Source of the DNA: Zoogloeaceae bacterium G21618-S1
GTDB lineage: Bacteria; Pseudomonadota; Gammaproteobacteria; Burkholderiales; Rhodocyclaceae
DNA: 64,000 bases
Assembly: GCA_027214125.1 (NCBI GenBank)
Contig: JAPWHF010000003.1
Span: 124,001 to 188,000, forward strand
Direction: 5' to 3'
Position numbers and translations under genes: made by a program. Under the pieces are notes generated by a model that ran no database searches, had not been told where the DNA came from, and worked only from the letters and a program-made list of their open reading frames with translations. Below, one piece after another: positions 1 to 11,397 of the stretch (positions are counted from its first letter, which is position 1; each line of letters opens with the position of its first letter).

Positions 1-222
1 GAGTTTTTCCGACATGCGTCCTTGCGACAATCTTCGCGTCGGAATGAGTGCATCCAAAAGGCCAAGATGCCGACAGAAGCGAGACTGCCTGACGATGACG
101 GGGGATAGATGTCCTCAAAGTGGCGACGATGTCGCCCGACGCGAAGTCATTGATTGTAATGAGTAGCCGTCAAGTCTAACACACGATAGTTTTGTGCAAA
201 ACCATTCGGCCGGGTGCCCACC
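1..222. other. Left-edge stretch with no gene recognised
   Basis: No reading frame here has the codon pattern or motifs of a real protein. The stretch lies downstream of the leftward acyltransferase gene, so it probably holds that gene's 3' flank and the end of whatever lies beyond the window. I see no clear hairpin terminator, tRNA or repeat in it. Confidence 0.4.
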
Positions 223-816
223 CTAGCGGATCGCAATGCGGCCGGCCTTCTCGGGGAAACGGGCCTCAATGTTGGCGTAACCCGCCCGAATGGCTTCGAG
301 GTCCGCCTCGACGTCATCGGTCGGCTGAACGTATGCCGCGATGCCGACGCAACGCCGACCCCAATCGATATAACCGAGCGCGATAGGCACGTTGGCCTGC
401 CGCGCGATCCGGTGGAAACCGCTTTTCCAACCCGCCACGTAGGCACGCGTACCCTCCGGGGCGATGCACACGATGGCATGGTGGTCGGCTTTGATCTGCG
501 CCACCACATCGTCAATGAAACCGCCCGGTCGCGAGCGGTTGATGGGAATCCCGCCCAGCCAGCGGAAAAACCGACCAAATGGCGCGCGGAAGATGGTGTG
601 CTTGCCCACCCAGCGTATCGGCCAGCCGCAGGTGAAGCGGGCCATCAGGCCGGCGATAAAGTCCCAGTTGGAAGTGTGCGGGTAGGCCAGCAAGATCATC
701 TTCGGCCCCGGCGGAGTGGACATCTCCACGCACCAGCCCGCCCGCTTGAACAAGAACGCCGCCCAGGCTTTGGGCGCCACGGGGAAAGGAAGAGGTTCGG
801 CCACGGGCGCACTCAA
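223..816 (-). CDS. PlsC-like 1-acylglycerol-3-phosphate O-acyltransferase family protein
   Basis: A 197-residue membrane-associated acyltransferase of the lysophospholipid acyltransferase superfamily. The catalytic H-x4-D box is seen as HTSNWD near residue 47. The glycerophosphate-binding region follows (INRSR near residue 92), and the substrate pocket motif PEGTR is near residue 119. The protein is shorter than canonical PlsC (about 245 residues) and lacks its long N-terminal membrane segment, so it resembles the short PlsC-like subfamily often annotated only as lysophospholipid acyltransferase. The acyl donor and acceptor cannot be read from sequence. It stands alone, separated by about 130 bp from the upstream MFS gene on the same strand. 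Confidence 0.85.
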   Translation of the reverse strand: MSAPVAEPLPFPVAPKAWAAFLFKRAGWCVEMSTPPGPKMILLAYPHTSNWDFIAGLMARFTCGWPIRWVGKHTIFRAPFGRFFRWLGGIPINRSRPGGFIDDVVAQIKADHHAIVCIAPEGTRAYVAGWKSGFHRIARQANVPIALGYIDWGRRCVGIAAYVQPTDDVEADLEAIRAGYANIEARFPEKAGRIAIR

Positions 817-943
817 ATCAATGGAGGTGCGGCATTGTGGCGTAAAAGCGCGCCGAACTCAGCGTGCAGTGCGCAATGCCAAATGGCTGCCATCCGCGCA
901 ACATGCCATGCTCATTTTCCTCGGGCGGCCGATGTACACGCGC

Positions 944-2221
944 TTATGCGCCTTCGTGCTCGAGCGGTGCCACAGGCGCGTCATCGGACTGAGTGGAGGT
1001 GTCGGGCGTGCGTGGATCCATCTCCATGGCCATCACGGAGGTCCGATGCACCGGCAAAAACTCGGTCAGCTCGGCGTCGGGCACCGGATCGTCGCGTCGG
1101 ATGCGCCAGACAGTAAACAGCGCCAGGGCAAGCAGCATCCCCGCCAGCACCAACGGAAACGACCGGGCACCGAAGGCCGACATCACGCCGCCGGCCAGCA
1201 CCGGCCCGATCACCGCGCCCGTACCATGCAGCACCAGCAAGGCTTTGGTGGCTTCGAGCGCCTCGGAAGAATGAAAACGGTCGTGGGTCTGCGCCACGGC
1301 CAGGCTGTATATGGTGAACGCGAATCCGCCGTACAAACCCGTTGCGCCGACAAGCGCCGTGACCGACATGTCGGCTGCGCTAAACATCACCACCGCACAC
1401 ACCGCAGCCAACACACAGACCCCCACCAGCACCACGCGCCGATCCCGGTGCTCGGAGGCATGGCCGACCGGCCACTGCATGAAAGCGCCGCCAAAAATGG
1501 CAGCCGCGGTAAAGATGGCGACATGGAAATCATCCAGCCCCTGTGCAGCGGCGAAGGCCGCCGACAAGCCCCAGAAAGCGCCTGATACCAGGCCGGACAT
1601 CAAACCGCCGGCGAAGCCGACGGGCGAGATCCTGTACAGCCGGACGAGCGGCAGACTCGGTGTCTGAATGGGCGTCGGCTGATCCACCGGCGTGAGCGCA
1701 ATCGGCACCAGACCGAGGCAATAGAAAATGGCCACCAGCGCAAACGAACCCATATGCTCGGCCCCGTAGATGGCGATCAGGAACTGCCCCAGGCCGAGGG
1801 CCACGAAGCTGACCATCATGTAGGCGGCAAAGATCTTGCCGCGCTTGTCGTGCATCTGCTCGTTGAGCCAGCTCTCGATGATCATGTAGATGGCGACCAT
1901 GGTCACCCCGTGGATCACCCGCAACACCCACCAGAACCAGGGATTGACGAACATGCCGTAGAGCAAGGAGACCACCGCCGCGAGCGCGGCCATGGCGGTA
2001 AAGGCACGGATGTGACCAATGTGCCGGATCAAGGGCGGGCACGCGAAGGCGCCAACAATGTAGCCGGCAAAAAAGCCCGACATGATCAGGCCCAGCGACA
2101 GGCCGGTGATACCCTCGACGCTGGCGCGCAGGCCAAGCAGGGTGCCGACCAGACCGGAACCCGCCAACAGGATGGCCATGCCCAGCAGCAGGCTGGACAC
2201 AGGAAGAATGGCGCTGATCAT
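944..2221 (-). CDS. MFS transporter (YcaD-like)
   Basis: A 425-residue inner-membrane carrier with about twelve hydrophobic helices and the two-halves layout of the major facilitator superfamily. The segment RHIGHIRAF after helix 2 sits where the MFS loop 2-3 motif is expected, and helix 4 carries RVIHGV. The N-terminal half (IIESWLNEQ after helix 4) resembles YcaD-type carriers of unknown substrate. The last 35 residues are hydrophilic and acidic. It is monocistronic or loosely linked to the downstream acyltransferase gene. The substrate is unknown. Confidence 0.85.
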   Translation of the reverse strand: MISAILPVSSLLLGMAILLAGSGLVGTLLGLRASVEGITGLSLGLIMSGFFAGYIVGAFACPPLIRHIGHIRAFTAMAALAAVVSLLYGMFVNPWFWWVLRVIHGVTMVAIYMIIESWLNEQMHDKRGKIFAAYMMVSFVALGLGQFLIAIYGAEHMGSFALVAIFYCLGLVPIALTPVDQPTPIQTPSLPLVRLYRISPVGFAGGLMSGLVSGAFWGLSAAFAAAQGLDDFHVAIFTAAAIFGGAFMQWPVGHASEHRDRRVVLVGVCVLAAVCAVVMFSAADMSVTALVGATGLYGGFAFTIYSLAVAQTHDRFHSSEALEATKALLVLHGTGAVIGPVLAGGVMSAFGARSFPLVLAGMLLALALFTVWRIRRDDPVPDAELTEFLPVHRTSVMAMEMDPRTPDTSTQSDDAPVAPLEHEGA

Positions 2222-2280
2222 GGATGACGTCTCGTGTAAGTCATCGACAGGGTCTCACGGATAGCGAGCCTGCCAAAACA

Positions 2281-2314
2281 CAATGCCGGCCCCGCGGTCG
2301 CCGGGCCGGCATTG
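2281..2314 (-). terminator. Rho-independent terminator after ybiT
   Basis: A perfect 12-bp inverted repeat (CAATGCCGGCCC and its complement) with a 10-base loop lies 27 bp beyond the ybiT stop codon. On the minus strand it is followed by a short T-rich stretch (TGTTTTGG), as expected for intrinsic termination of ybiT. Confidence 0.65.
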
Positions 2315-2340
2315 TCAGCAACAACAGGCGGCAGGCAGCT

Positions 2341-3963
2341 TCAGTCGATGCCCTGGCTGCCCAGATATTCTTCGTAGGTGCCGCGGTAGTCGATCACTTC
2401 GCCGTTCTGACGCATGTCGATCACTCGGGTGGCCAGCGAGGAGACGAATTCGCGGTCGTGCGAGATGAACAGGAAGGTGCCGGCGAATTTCTCCAACCCC
2501 GAGTTCAGGGACTCGATCGATTCCATGTCGAGGTGGTTGGTCGGCTCATCCATCAGCAGCACGTTCTTGCTCTGCAACATCAGCTTGCCGAACAACATGC
2601 GGCCTTGCTCGCCGCCCGAGATCACGCGCACCGGCTTCTTCACTTCGTCACCCGAGAACAGCAAACGACCAAGCGTGCCGCGGATCAGGGTTTCCATGTC
2701 CTCGCCCTCGAAGCCGCCGTCGCGCACGTGCTCAGAGATCCAGTCGGTCAGCGACACGTCGGACTTGAACTCGGCCGAGTGGTCCTGCGCGTAATAGCCC
2801 AGCTTGGCTTTTTCGGCCCACTTGATATGGCCTTTCTGCGGCGTCAGCTCACCCATCAGCAAGCGCATCAGGGTGGTTTTACCCACACCGTTCTCGCCGA
2901 TGATGGCCACCTTGTCACCGGCATCGATGGCCAGCGACAGGGATTTGATCAGCGGCTTGTCCATGCCCTCGTAAGCGAATGTCACGCTGTCGAGCTCAAC
3001 CGCCTGACGGTGCAGCTTGTCCTTGGCATCCACGTCGAAGCGGATCCACGGGTACTGACGGCTGGATGGCTTCACGTCTTCGGGCTTGAGCTTGTCGATC
3101 AGCTTCATGCGGCTGGTAGCCTGCTTGGCCTTGGACTTGTTGGCCGAGAAGCGGCGCACGAACTGCTGCAGTTCGGCGATCTTGTCCTTGGCGCGGGCGT
3201 TGGCGCTGGCCTGACGCTGGCGCGCCATCGTGGACGCTTCCATGTAGTCGTCGTAGGTGCCCGGATAGACCTTGATGGTGCCGTAATCGAGGTCGGCCAT
3301 GTGAGTGCACACCTGGTTCAGGAAGTGCCGGTCGTGCGAGATGATGACCATGGTGGAGTTGCGCTCGTTGAGCGTGTCCTCCAGCCAGCGGATGGTGTTG
3401 ATGTCGAGGTTGTTGGTCGGCTCATCGAGCAGCAGGATCTCGGGATTGGCGAACAAGGCCTGACACAGCAGCACCCGCAGCTTCCAGCCCGGCGCCACCT
3501 GGCTCATCGGGCCGTTGTGCTGCTCGGTCGGGATGCCCACGCCGAGCAGCAGCTCACCGGCACGCGCCTCGGCGGTATAGCCGTCGTATTCGGCAAACAC
3601 GCCTTCGAGCTCGGCAGCGCGCATGTAGTCGTCTTCGGTCGCCTCGGGGTTGGCGTAGATCGCGTCCTTCTCGGTCATGCAGGCCCACATCTCGGTGTGG
3701 CCCATCATCACTACATCAAGCACCCGCGTGTCTTCATAGCCGAACTGGTCCTGGCGCAGGTAGGCCATGCGCTCGTTGGCTTCCTTGGTCACATTGCCGG
3801 CGGATTGCTCCAGCTCGCCACACAGGATCTTCATGAAGGTGGACTTGCCGGCGCCGTTGGCCCCGATCAGGCCGTAACGGTTGCCGTCTCCGAACTTGAC
3901 CGAGACGTTGTCGAACAGGGGCTTGGCCCCGAACTGCATGGTGATGTTGTTGGCGATGAGCAC
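2341..3963 (-). CDS. ybiT: ABC-F family ATPase YbiT
   Basis: A 540-residue soluble ABC-F protein with two tandem ATPase domains and no membrane segments. Each half has a Walker A (GANGAGKS near residue 36, GENGVGKT near residue 358) and a Walker B ([11 protein letters not shown] and [11 protein letters not shown]) followed by SHDR. ABC-F proteins bind the ribosomal E site and modulate translation. Sequence and length match E. coli YbiT closely (530 residues), including the linker [18 protein letters not shown]. It is transcribed divergently from the nosD-like gene and ends in a strong hairpin. It is distinct from the second ABC-F gene, yheS, 2 kb to the right. Confidence 0.95.
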   Translation of the reverse strand: MLIANNITMQFGAKPLFDNVSVKFGDGNRYGLIGANGAGKSTFMKILCGELEQSAGNVTKEANERMAYLRQDQFGYEDTRVLDVVMMGHTEMWACMTEKDAIYANPEATEDDYMRAAELEGVFAEYDGYTAEARAGELLLGVGIPTEQHNGPMSQVAPGWKLRVLLCQALFANPEILLLDEPTNNLDINTIRWLEDTLNERNSTMVIISHDRHFLNQVCTHMADLDYGTIKVYPGTYDDYMEASTMARQRQASANARAKDKIAELQQFVRRFSANKSKAKQATSRMKLIDKLKPEDVKPSSRQYPWIRFDVDAKDKLHRQAVELDSVTFAYEGMDKPLIKSLSLAIDAGDKVAIIGENGVGKTTLMRLLMGELTPQKGHIKWAEKAKLGYYAQDHSAEFKSDVSLTDWISEHVRDGGFEGEDMETLIRGTLGRLLFSGDEVKKPVRVISGGEQGRMLFGKLMLQSKNVLLMDEPTNHLDMESIESLNSGLEKFAGTFLFISHDREFVSSLATRVIDMRQNGEVIDYRGTYEEYLGSQGID

Positions 3964-4194
3964 TGCGCGAATCCCGAATCCGTAAAAAGCAAAGCGCCGG
4001 CAGCAGGCCGACGCACAATCGCGGCGAATTCTATCAGAAATTCAATGACATGAACCCGGTGCGCGACGGCCGGGAACCCACCTGCTTGCCCCGTCCGGGC
4101 CACACCACGTCCACCGACAACGACGCACTTTCTTGATCTTTGTCGCAGCCGCACAAGGATTGCGCCCTTAGCATCGCCGGTTCATCATCGCGCC

Positions 4195-5505
4195 GTGCCC
4201 ATGCTCCTCACCTTGCGCTTCGCCTTCTTCGCCGCCCTGCTCGGACTGCTGCCGCCAGCCACAGCGTCGGCTACGCCGCTGCAACCGCTGATCGACGCCG
4301 CGCAGGCGAGCACCGGCATCCTGCGCCTGGCGCCCGGCACCTACGAAGGGCCGGTCAAGATCACCGGGCGACTGATCCTCGATGGCGGCGGCAAAGCCAT
4401 CATCCAGGGCGACCACCGCAGCTCGGTCATCACCCTCCTGGGCAGCGACTCGGTGCTCCGCGGGCTGATCGTGCGCGGCAGCGGCGACTCTCACGATCAG
4501 ATCCACTCAGGCATCTACATCGAAGGTAACAACAACCGCATCGAGGACAACATGCTCGATGACGTGCTGTTCGGCATCGTCCTGCAAAAAGCCAATCACA
4601 ATCTGGTGCGCGGCAACCTTGTGCGCTCACGCGGCGAAGACACCGCCGACCGCGGCGACGGCCTGCGCCTGTGGTACGCGATGGACAACCGCATCGAAGA
4701 CAATGTGTTCGAACACATGCGCGACCTGACCTTCTCCAACTCACCGCGCAACCGCATCATCGGCAACACCATCCGCGACAGTCGGCGAGCGATGAACTTT
4801 CTGTTCTCGACGCGCACGCTGGTCGAAGCCAACCTGGCCACCGACAACGCGACCGGCATCGTGGTGATCAATTCCAATGGTTTCATCCTGCGCAACAACC
4901 GGGTCATGCACGCCATGCATGTGTCGGGCGCGGGGATCGCCATCAAGGAAAGCACGGCGGTGCTGATCGAGGGCAATGAGCTGATCCACTGCGCGGTCGG
5001 GCTGATGGCCGACTCCTCGTCCGATCCGCTCAGCCGGCTGGTGCTGGTGAACAACCGCCTCGCCCACAACGTCACCGGCATCAACTTCTATGGCGAGCGG
5101 GGCGGGCGCATCCTCATCAACAACCGCTTCGAACACAATCTGTGGCAGGTCACCGCCACCAATGCCGGCGACGTCACTGCCGAGCACTGGGCGGGCAACT
5201 ACTGGGACACCTACCAGGGCTTCGATCTGGACCAGGACGGCGTTGGCGACCAGCCGCACGAACTCTACGTGTTCGCCGACCGCATCTGGATGGAAACGCC
5301 CGAGGCGAGCTTCTTCCGCAATTCGCCGCTGATGGAAATGATTGATTTTCTCGAGCGCCTGGCGCCCTTCAGCAATCCGGCGCTGGTGCTGCGCGACCCC
5401 TCACCCGCCATGCGCGCGGCGCCTTGGGCGCCCTCGGTCAGCTTCAACCGGCCGGCCGGCCAGATTGGCGCGGCACCCGATTCAGCCGCGGTAAACGCTC
5501 ACTGA
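4195..5505 (+). CDS. NosD-like periplasmic right-handed beta-helix protein
   Basis: A 436-residue exported protein with an N-terminal signal peptide (hydrophobic residues 6-22, cleavage near ATASA). It is dominated by parallel beta-helix repeats rich in N-x-I/V and NNR/GN turns (for example IEGNNNRIEDN). The pattern and the GNYWDTYQGFDLDQDGVGD segment match NosD, the periplasmic copper-maturation factor of nitrous oxide reductase. The first codon is GTG at 4195; the ATG at 4201 is equally possible. None of nosZ, nosR, nosF, nosY or nosL is nearby, so a role in N2O reduction is only inferred from family membership. The 3' end overlaps a convergent small gene by 7 bp. Confidence 0.8.
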   Translation: MPMLLTLRFAFFAALLGLLPPATASATPLQPLIDAAQASTGILRLAPGTYEGPVKITGRLILDGGGKAIIQGDHRSSVITLLGSDSVLRGLIVRGSGDSHDQIHSGIYIEGNNNRIEDNMLDDVLFGIVLQKANHNLVRGNLVRSRGEDTADRGDGLRLWYAMDNRIEDNVFEHMRDLTFSNSPRNRIIGNTIRDSRRAMNFLFSTRTLVEANLATDNATGIVVINSNGFILRNNRVMHAMHVSGAGIAIKESTAVLIEGNELIHCAVGLMADSSSDPLSRLVLVNNRLAHNVTGINFYGERGGRILINNRFEHNLWQVTATNAGDVTAEHWAGNYWDTYQGFDLDQDGVGDQPHELYVFADRIWMETPEASFFRNSPLMEMIDFLERLAPFSNPALVLRDPSPAMRAAPWAPSVSFNRPAGQIGAAPDSAAVNAH

Positions 5506-5882
5506 TTGCCGGGCAACGGCAACAGCGGCACCGGGGCCGGCCTGGCGCGGCGCTCTTCGGCTTCCTTGAGCCGGGCTTCCATAGCCTTGATGCGCTCGCC
5601 GCGGTCGATCCGGTTGGCCCGGGCCTCAAGCTTGCGCGCGGTCTGCATCTGCTCGGTGCGATCTTCGCGCGCATCGTCGAGACAAGCATTGACGCGGAAA
5701 CGGTCGTAACAGCCCGATTCGCGCTGCGCAAAATCGGCCTCTGCCGCCTTGCGAATCGACCTGGCCTGCGCGCGCAGATTCTGGCTGCTGTCGGTATCAT
5801 CCGCCGCATGAGCCACCCCGGCCCCAATGGCAGAGAGCAGACAGGCAAACAGCAGCGCGGACAAACGAAGCGGGCGGGTCAT
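5499..5882 (-). CDS. Small exported coiled-coil protein of unknown function
   Basis: A predicted secreted protein of 127 residues. The start is set at the ATG beginning MTRPLRLSALLF, which gives a clean signal peptide ending at AHA; an in-frame ATG eight codons upstream is less likely. The mature part is rich in Ala, Arg and Glu and looks like one or two amphipathic helices (residues about 30-110). It contains two cysteines in the segment CYDRFRVNAC that could form a disulfide, and a proline-rich tail. Similar short proteins are common in beta-proteobacteria without an assigned role. It is convergent with the nosD-like gene and divergent from yheS. Confidence 0.7.
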   Translation of the reverse strand: MTRPLRLSALLFACLLSAIGAGVAHAADDTDSSQNLRAQARSIRKAAEADFAQRESGCYDRFRVNACLDDAREDRTEQMQTARKLEARANRIDRGERIKAMEARLKEAEERRARPAPVPLLPLPGNQ

Positions 5883-5947
5883 GGCGTGAGGATGAGCAGG
5901 TAGCAAACGAGCCCGTACAATACCGTTTTTTCGCCCCGATTGCCCAC

Positions 5948-7885
<1,938 letters not shown>

Positions 7886-10800
7886 TCAGTCGGCGCCGGC
7901 ATCCAGCAGATTGGCCGGCAGCACCGCCCCCACGGCGCGCTCGGGCGCCAACCGCGGCAGGCGCACGACAAAGCACGCACCTTCGCCGGGCGCGGTGCTC
8001 AGGCTCACCTGACCGCCGAGAATGCCGGTGATGACGTTGTACACAATGTACAAGCCCAGCCCGCTGCCGCCCTGGCCCAGACGGGTGGTGTAGAAGGGAT
8101 CAAAAATATGGGCGGCCACCTCGGCGCTCATGCCCCGGCCGTTGTCCTCAAAACTGAACACCACCTCGTCAGCGCCGTCCGTCCTCGCGCGCAAGACCAT
8201 CTGACCATTGGTCGTGTCGTCAAAAGCATGCGTCAGCGCATTGGTCACCAGATTGCTCAGCACCTGCCCAAGCGGCCCGGGATAGCTCTCCATCCAGAGG
8301 GCTTCGGGAATATCCACCGTCAGCGCATGTGGTGATTTCGCCAGGCCCGGCCCGAACGTGATCAAGGCCTCATCGACGATGTCGCGCAAATCGAATTCAC
8401 GGCGTCGCTCACTGGTCTGATCCACAGCCACCTGCTTGAACGTGTTGATCTGCCGTGCCGCCCGGTCGATGTTACGTTCGAGCAACTCGGCGGCGGTCTG
8501 GCTGGTGTGCATGAACTCGTCAAAGCGGGTCCGAGTCAGCCCACCGGCAGCCGCATCACGCTGGCACTGACGCACCGCGGCATGCAGCGCCGAGGCCACG
8601 GTCAGCGCATTGCCCAGCGGCGTGTTCAACTCATGCGCCACGCCGGCCACCACCGCCCCCAGCGACGCCAGCTTTTCGGACTGCACCAGCTGCCCCATGG
8701 CCTGTTCAAGCCGCTCCTTGGCCTGCAACAACTCCTCGGTGCGCTGCTTGACGCGCTCTTCGAGCGTGGCGTTGAGTGCCCGGACCTGTTCCTGCACACG
8801 ATGTTGCTCGGTGACATCGACCAGGGCGCTGAGCAACACCCGCTGATCGTCGAGATACACCACACAACTGGAAATCTCGAAGGTACCGATCGAGCGATCA
8901 CCCCGGCGCAGGCGCGCCTCGAAACCATCCACCCGGCTTCGCTGGGCGACCAGGTCGAGAAAGCGCTGCCGCTCCGACGGGTTTTCCCACAAATCCAGCA
9001 CGATCGTATTGTTGCCGATGGCCCGTGTCGCGTCGATCGCCAGCACACGCTCCCAGGCCGCGTTCACCTGAAGAATGTCGTGCTGCGTCAGCGACAACAG
9101 GTCCATGGCCACCGGGCTCTTGTCAAAAACAGTGGCAAACATCTCCCGCCCGGCCTGGAGTTCTGCCTGCGTCAATTTGAAGCTGGTGATGTCTCGCCCT
9201 TCGGGAATCAGCAGGCTGACCCGGCCCAGCGCATCGAACACTGGCTTGAGCGAGAAGTCGACGAAATGCGTCGTCCCGTCCGCCGACGGGTGCTCGGTCT
9301 CGAAGCGCTCGAACTGCCCGGTGGCCGCACGTTTGATCGCCGACAGCAGTCGCTGGCGGCTCTCCGGCGCACCCCGCCACCACGGCCCGTCGGCAAAGGG
9401 CCGGCCAATGACCTCGCTGGCCGGCACACCGGCAAAATCGAGCGAGGTCTGATTGGCTTCCAGCAAGATACCGTCGGGCGACATCAAGCCAATGAACTGG
9501 AAGGTCTGGTTGAAGATCGCGTGGAACTTCTGCTCGCTCTCCGACAAGGCCCGTTCGGCCTCGCGCCTGGCCGTCACATCCTGCACCGTGCCCACCAGCC
9601 GAACAATTTGACCGCTCCGGGTCCGCTCGGCACGCCCCAGCATATGCACATCGCGGACATCGCCCTCGGCCCCGCGAATCTGGCAGAGCACATCCAGCGG
9701 CAGTCCGTCGCGAATCAGCGCCATCAAGGGCAGATGCAGTCGCGCCCGATCATCGACACTCAAACACCGCAAGCAGCCACGCAAGGTATGGCGGTCGCCA
9801 CGGTCGCGCCCGCCCATGAATCGGGCCATTTCCTCCGACACATCGACTTCCGGGCTGCCAAGCGCCCAGCGCCAACTGCCGATGTGGGCAATGCGCTGCG
9901 CCTCTTCAAGCTCGCGATGCTTGGCTTGAAGGAGTCGCTGATCGTTCCGGCGGGCAGTCACGTCCGTGAAGATCGCCACAGCCCCCCCAGCTGCCAGGGG
10001 AGAGCTTCTGAACTCCAGCACCGTCCCGTCGAGACGCGCCCATTCCTCAAAGTGGCGCTCGAAGCGGCGCGCCTGAGCCATCCGCCTGTCGACCTTGCCC
10101 TCGACATCGCCGGGCCCATAGTCGCCACGCTCCGCCATGTATCTGAAAATGCTTTCGATCGATTGCACGCCCTGCGCAAACATCTCTGCCGGCAGCCCCA
10201 GCAGACGCAGCCATTCCGCGTTCCAGGTGATCAGTTGCAAGTCCTTGCCGACCAGAGCGACGCCCGCCGGGATGTTGTCAATCAAGGTCCGAAAAACCTG
10301 GTTGCGCTCATGCAGCAGAATCTCGGCCTGCTTGCGCGCCGTGACATCCTGCAAGGTTTCGATCGCACCGATCACCCGACCCGACGCATCGCACATGGGC
10401 GCGGCGAGAAAACTCAACCAGCGATCCTGGCCACCCAGGCCGGGAAAAAAGCCCTCGGCCGCGAGCGCTCCGGGGACGGTATCAACGGCATACACCGCAT
10501 CGCCGTAATACGTTGTCAACTCCGCCATGTCTTTCAGGCCGGCAACATAGTGCGCCAGCACCGGGCGATCTTCACCGTAGAATGGCACCCCCGGCGCCGA
10601 GCTCCCGATCATGGCCTCGGCATCGACCCCCATCACCAGCTCACATCCGCGATTCCAGGCCACCACCACACCGGTCTCGTCGATCGCAAACACCGGCACC
10701 GGACTGCCAGCGAGAATCGCCGCCAGGCGCTGTTCGCTGGCCCTGAGCGCCAGTTCAGCCACATGGCGCTGGGTGTCGTCGCGCGACAAACCGCGATAAC

Positions 10801-11215
10801 CGACGAACACACCCGCGTCATCGAACAGCGGGTAGCCGCTCACCACCAGCCAACGCTGGCCCATGCCGGGCACATCGACGCCATACTCAAATTCGTAGAA
10901 CGGTTCATGGCGCTCGCAGCAGGCACGATGCGCCGCCATGGCGGCCTCGGACACCTCCAGGCCCGGCAGCTCCCAGCGGCGTTTTCCGCGCAGCGTGTCG
11001 AGCACCAGATGATGGCGCGCCAGCGAGGTGCCTTCGAAACATGTAAAACGAAAATCCGCGTCTTGCGTCCAGCTCCAGTCCGACGCGAAGCGGCTCATCA
11101 TCTCCTGGTGCTCGATCGCCGCCGATAACGAGGCGCGCAACGCACGCATACGCCACAAGGCCCACCCCAGCGCCAGCACCAACACCCCGACACCCAACAC
11201 GACCTGATAGTGCAT
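7886..11215 (-). CDS. Membrane-anchored multi-PAS sensor histidine kinase
   Basis: A 1109-residue hybrid-free sensor kinase. The start at MHYQVVLGVGVL gives one N-terminal transmembrane helix; an upstream in-frame start would add an arginine-rich stretch of 42 residues and is rejected. A series of about six PAS/PAC modules follows (recurring VTARKQAE, DVTARREAE, DVTEQHRV boundaries). A coiled linker comes next, then a HisKA-like box with the phosphoacceptor histidine in GVAHELNTP, an N box near LSNLVTNALTHAF, and G boxes FEDNGRGM and GGSGLGLYIV. There is no receiver domain and no adjacent response regulator, so the output partner is elsewhere. The number of PAS domains suggests integration of several signals. 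Confidence 0.92.
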   Translation of the reverse strand: MHYQVVLGVGVLVLALGWALWRMRALRASLSAAIEHQEMMSRFASDWSWTQDADFRFTCFEGTSLARHHLVLDTLRGKRRWELPGLEVSEAAMAAHRACCERHEPFYEFEYGVDVPGMGQRWLVVSGYPLFDDAGVFVGYRGLSRDDTQRHVAELALRASEQRLAAILAGSPVPVFAIDETGVVVAWNRGCELVMGVDAEAMIGSSAPGVPFYGEDRPVLAHYVAGLKDMAELTTYYGDAVYAVDTVPGALAAEGFFPGLGGQDRWLSFLAAPMCDASGRVIGAIETLQDVTARKQAEILLHERNQVFRTLIDNIPAGVALVGKDLQLITWNAEWLRLLGLPAEMFAQGVQSIESIFRYMAERGDYGPGDVEGKVDRRMAQARRFERHFEEWARLDGTVLEFRSSPLAAGGAVAIFTDVTARRNDQRLLQAKHRELEEAQRIAHIGSWRWALGSPEVDVSEEMARFMGGRDRGDRHTLRGCLRCLSVDDRARLHLPLMALIRDGLPLDVLCQIRGAEGDVRDVHMLGRAERTRSGQIVRLVGTVQDVTARREAERALSESEQKFHAIFNQTFQFIGLMSPDGILLEANQTSLDFAGVPASEVIGRPFADGPWWRGAPESRQRLLSAIKRAATGQFERFETEHPSADGTTHFVDFSLKPVFDALGRVSLLIPEGRDITSFKLTQAELQAGREMFATVFDKSPVAMDLLSLTQHDILQVNAAWERVLAIDATRAIGNNTIVLDLWENPSERQRFLDLVAQRSRVDGFEARLRRGDRSIGTFEISSCVVYLDDQRVLLSALVDVTEQHRVQEQVRALNATLEERVKQRTEELLQAKERLEQAMGQLVQSEKLASLGAVVAGVAHELNTPLGNALTVASALHAAVRQCQRDAAAGGLTRTRFDEFMHTSQTAAELLERNIDRAARQINTFKQVAVDQTSERRREFDLRDIVDEALITFGPGLAKSPHALTVDIPEALWMESYPGPLGQVLSNLVTNALTHAFDDTTNGQMVLRARTDGADEVVFSFEDNGRGMSAEVAAHIFDPFYTTRLGQGGSGLGLYIVYNVITGILGGQVSLSTAPGEGACFVVRLPRLAPERAVGAVLPANLLDAGAD

Positions 11216-11397
11216 CCTCGCTCCCGGACAAACGCCATGCCATCGACGCCGCGGTGAACTAACGGCAGCACCGCAGCTCGGCTTGAACGCCCTGCTGCAG
11301 CGCAGCTTGCACCCGGCACCGGTCGCCAATGACAATCGCAAGACTCGGGCGCCCCGGCCACAAGCCTCACCGCGCCCCCCGACACCGGAGATCCCGC

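Noticed and set aside
2224-4053. 609-codon open frame on the plus strand
   Set aside because: It is the antisense of ybiT in high-GC DNA. The minus-strand frame has complete ABC-F motifs and this one has none.
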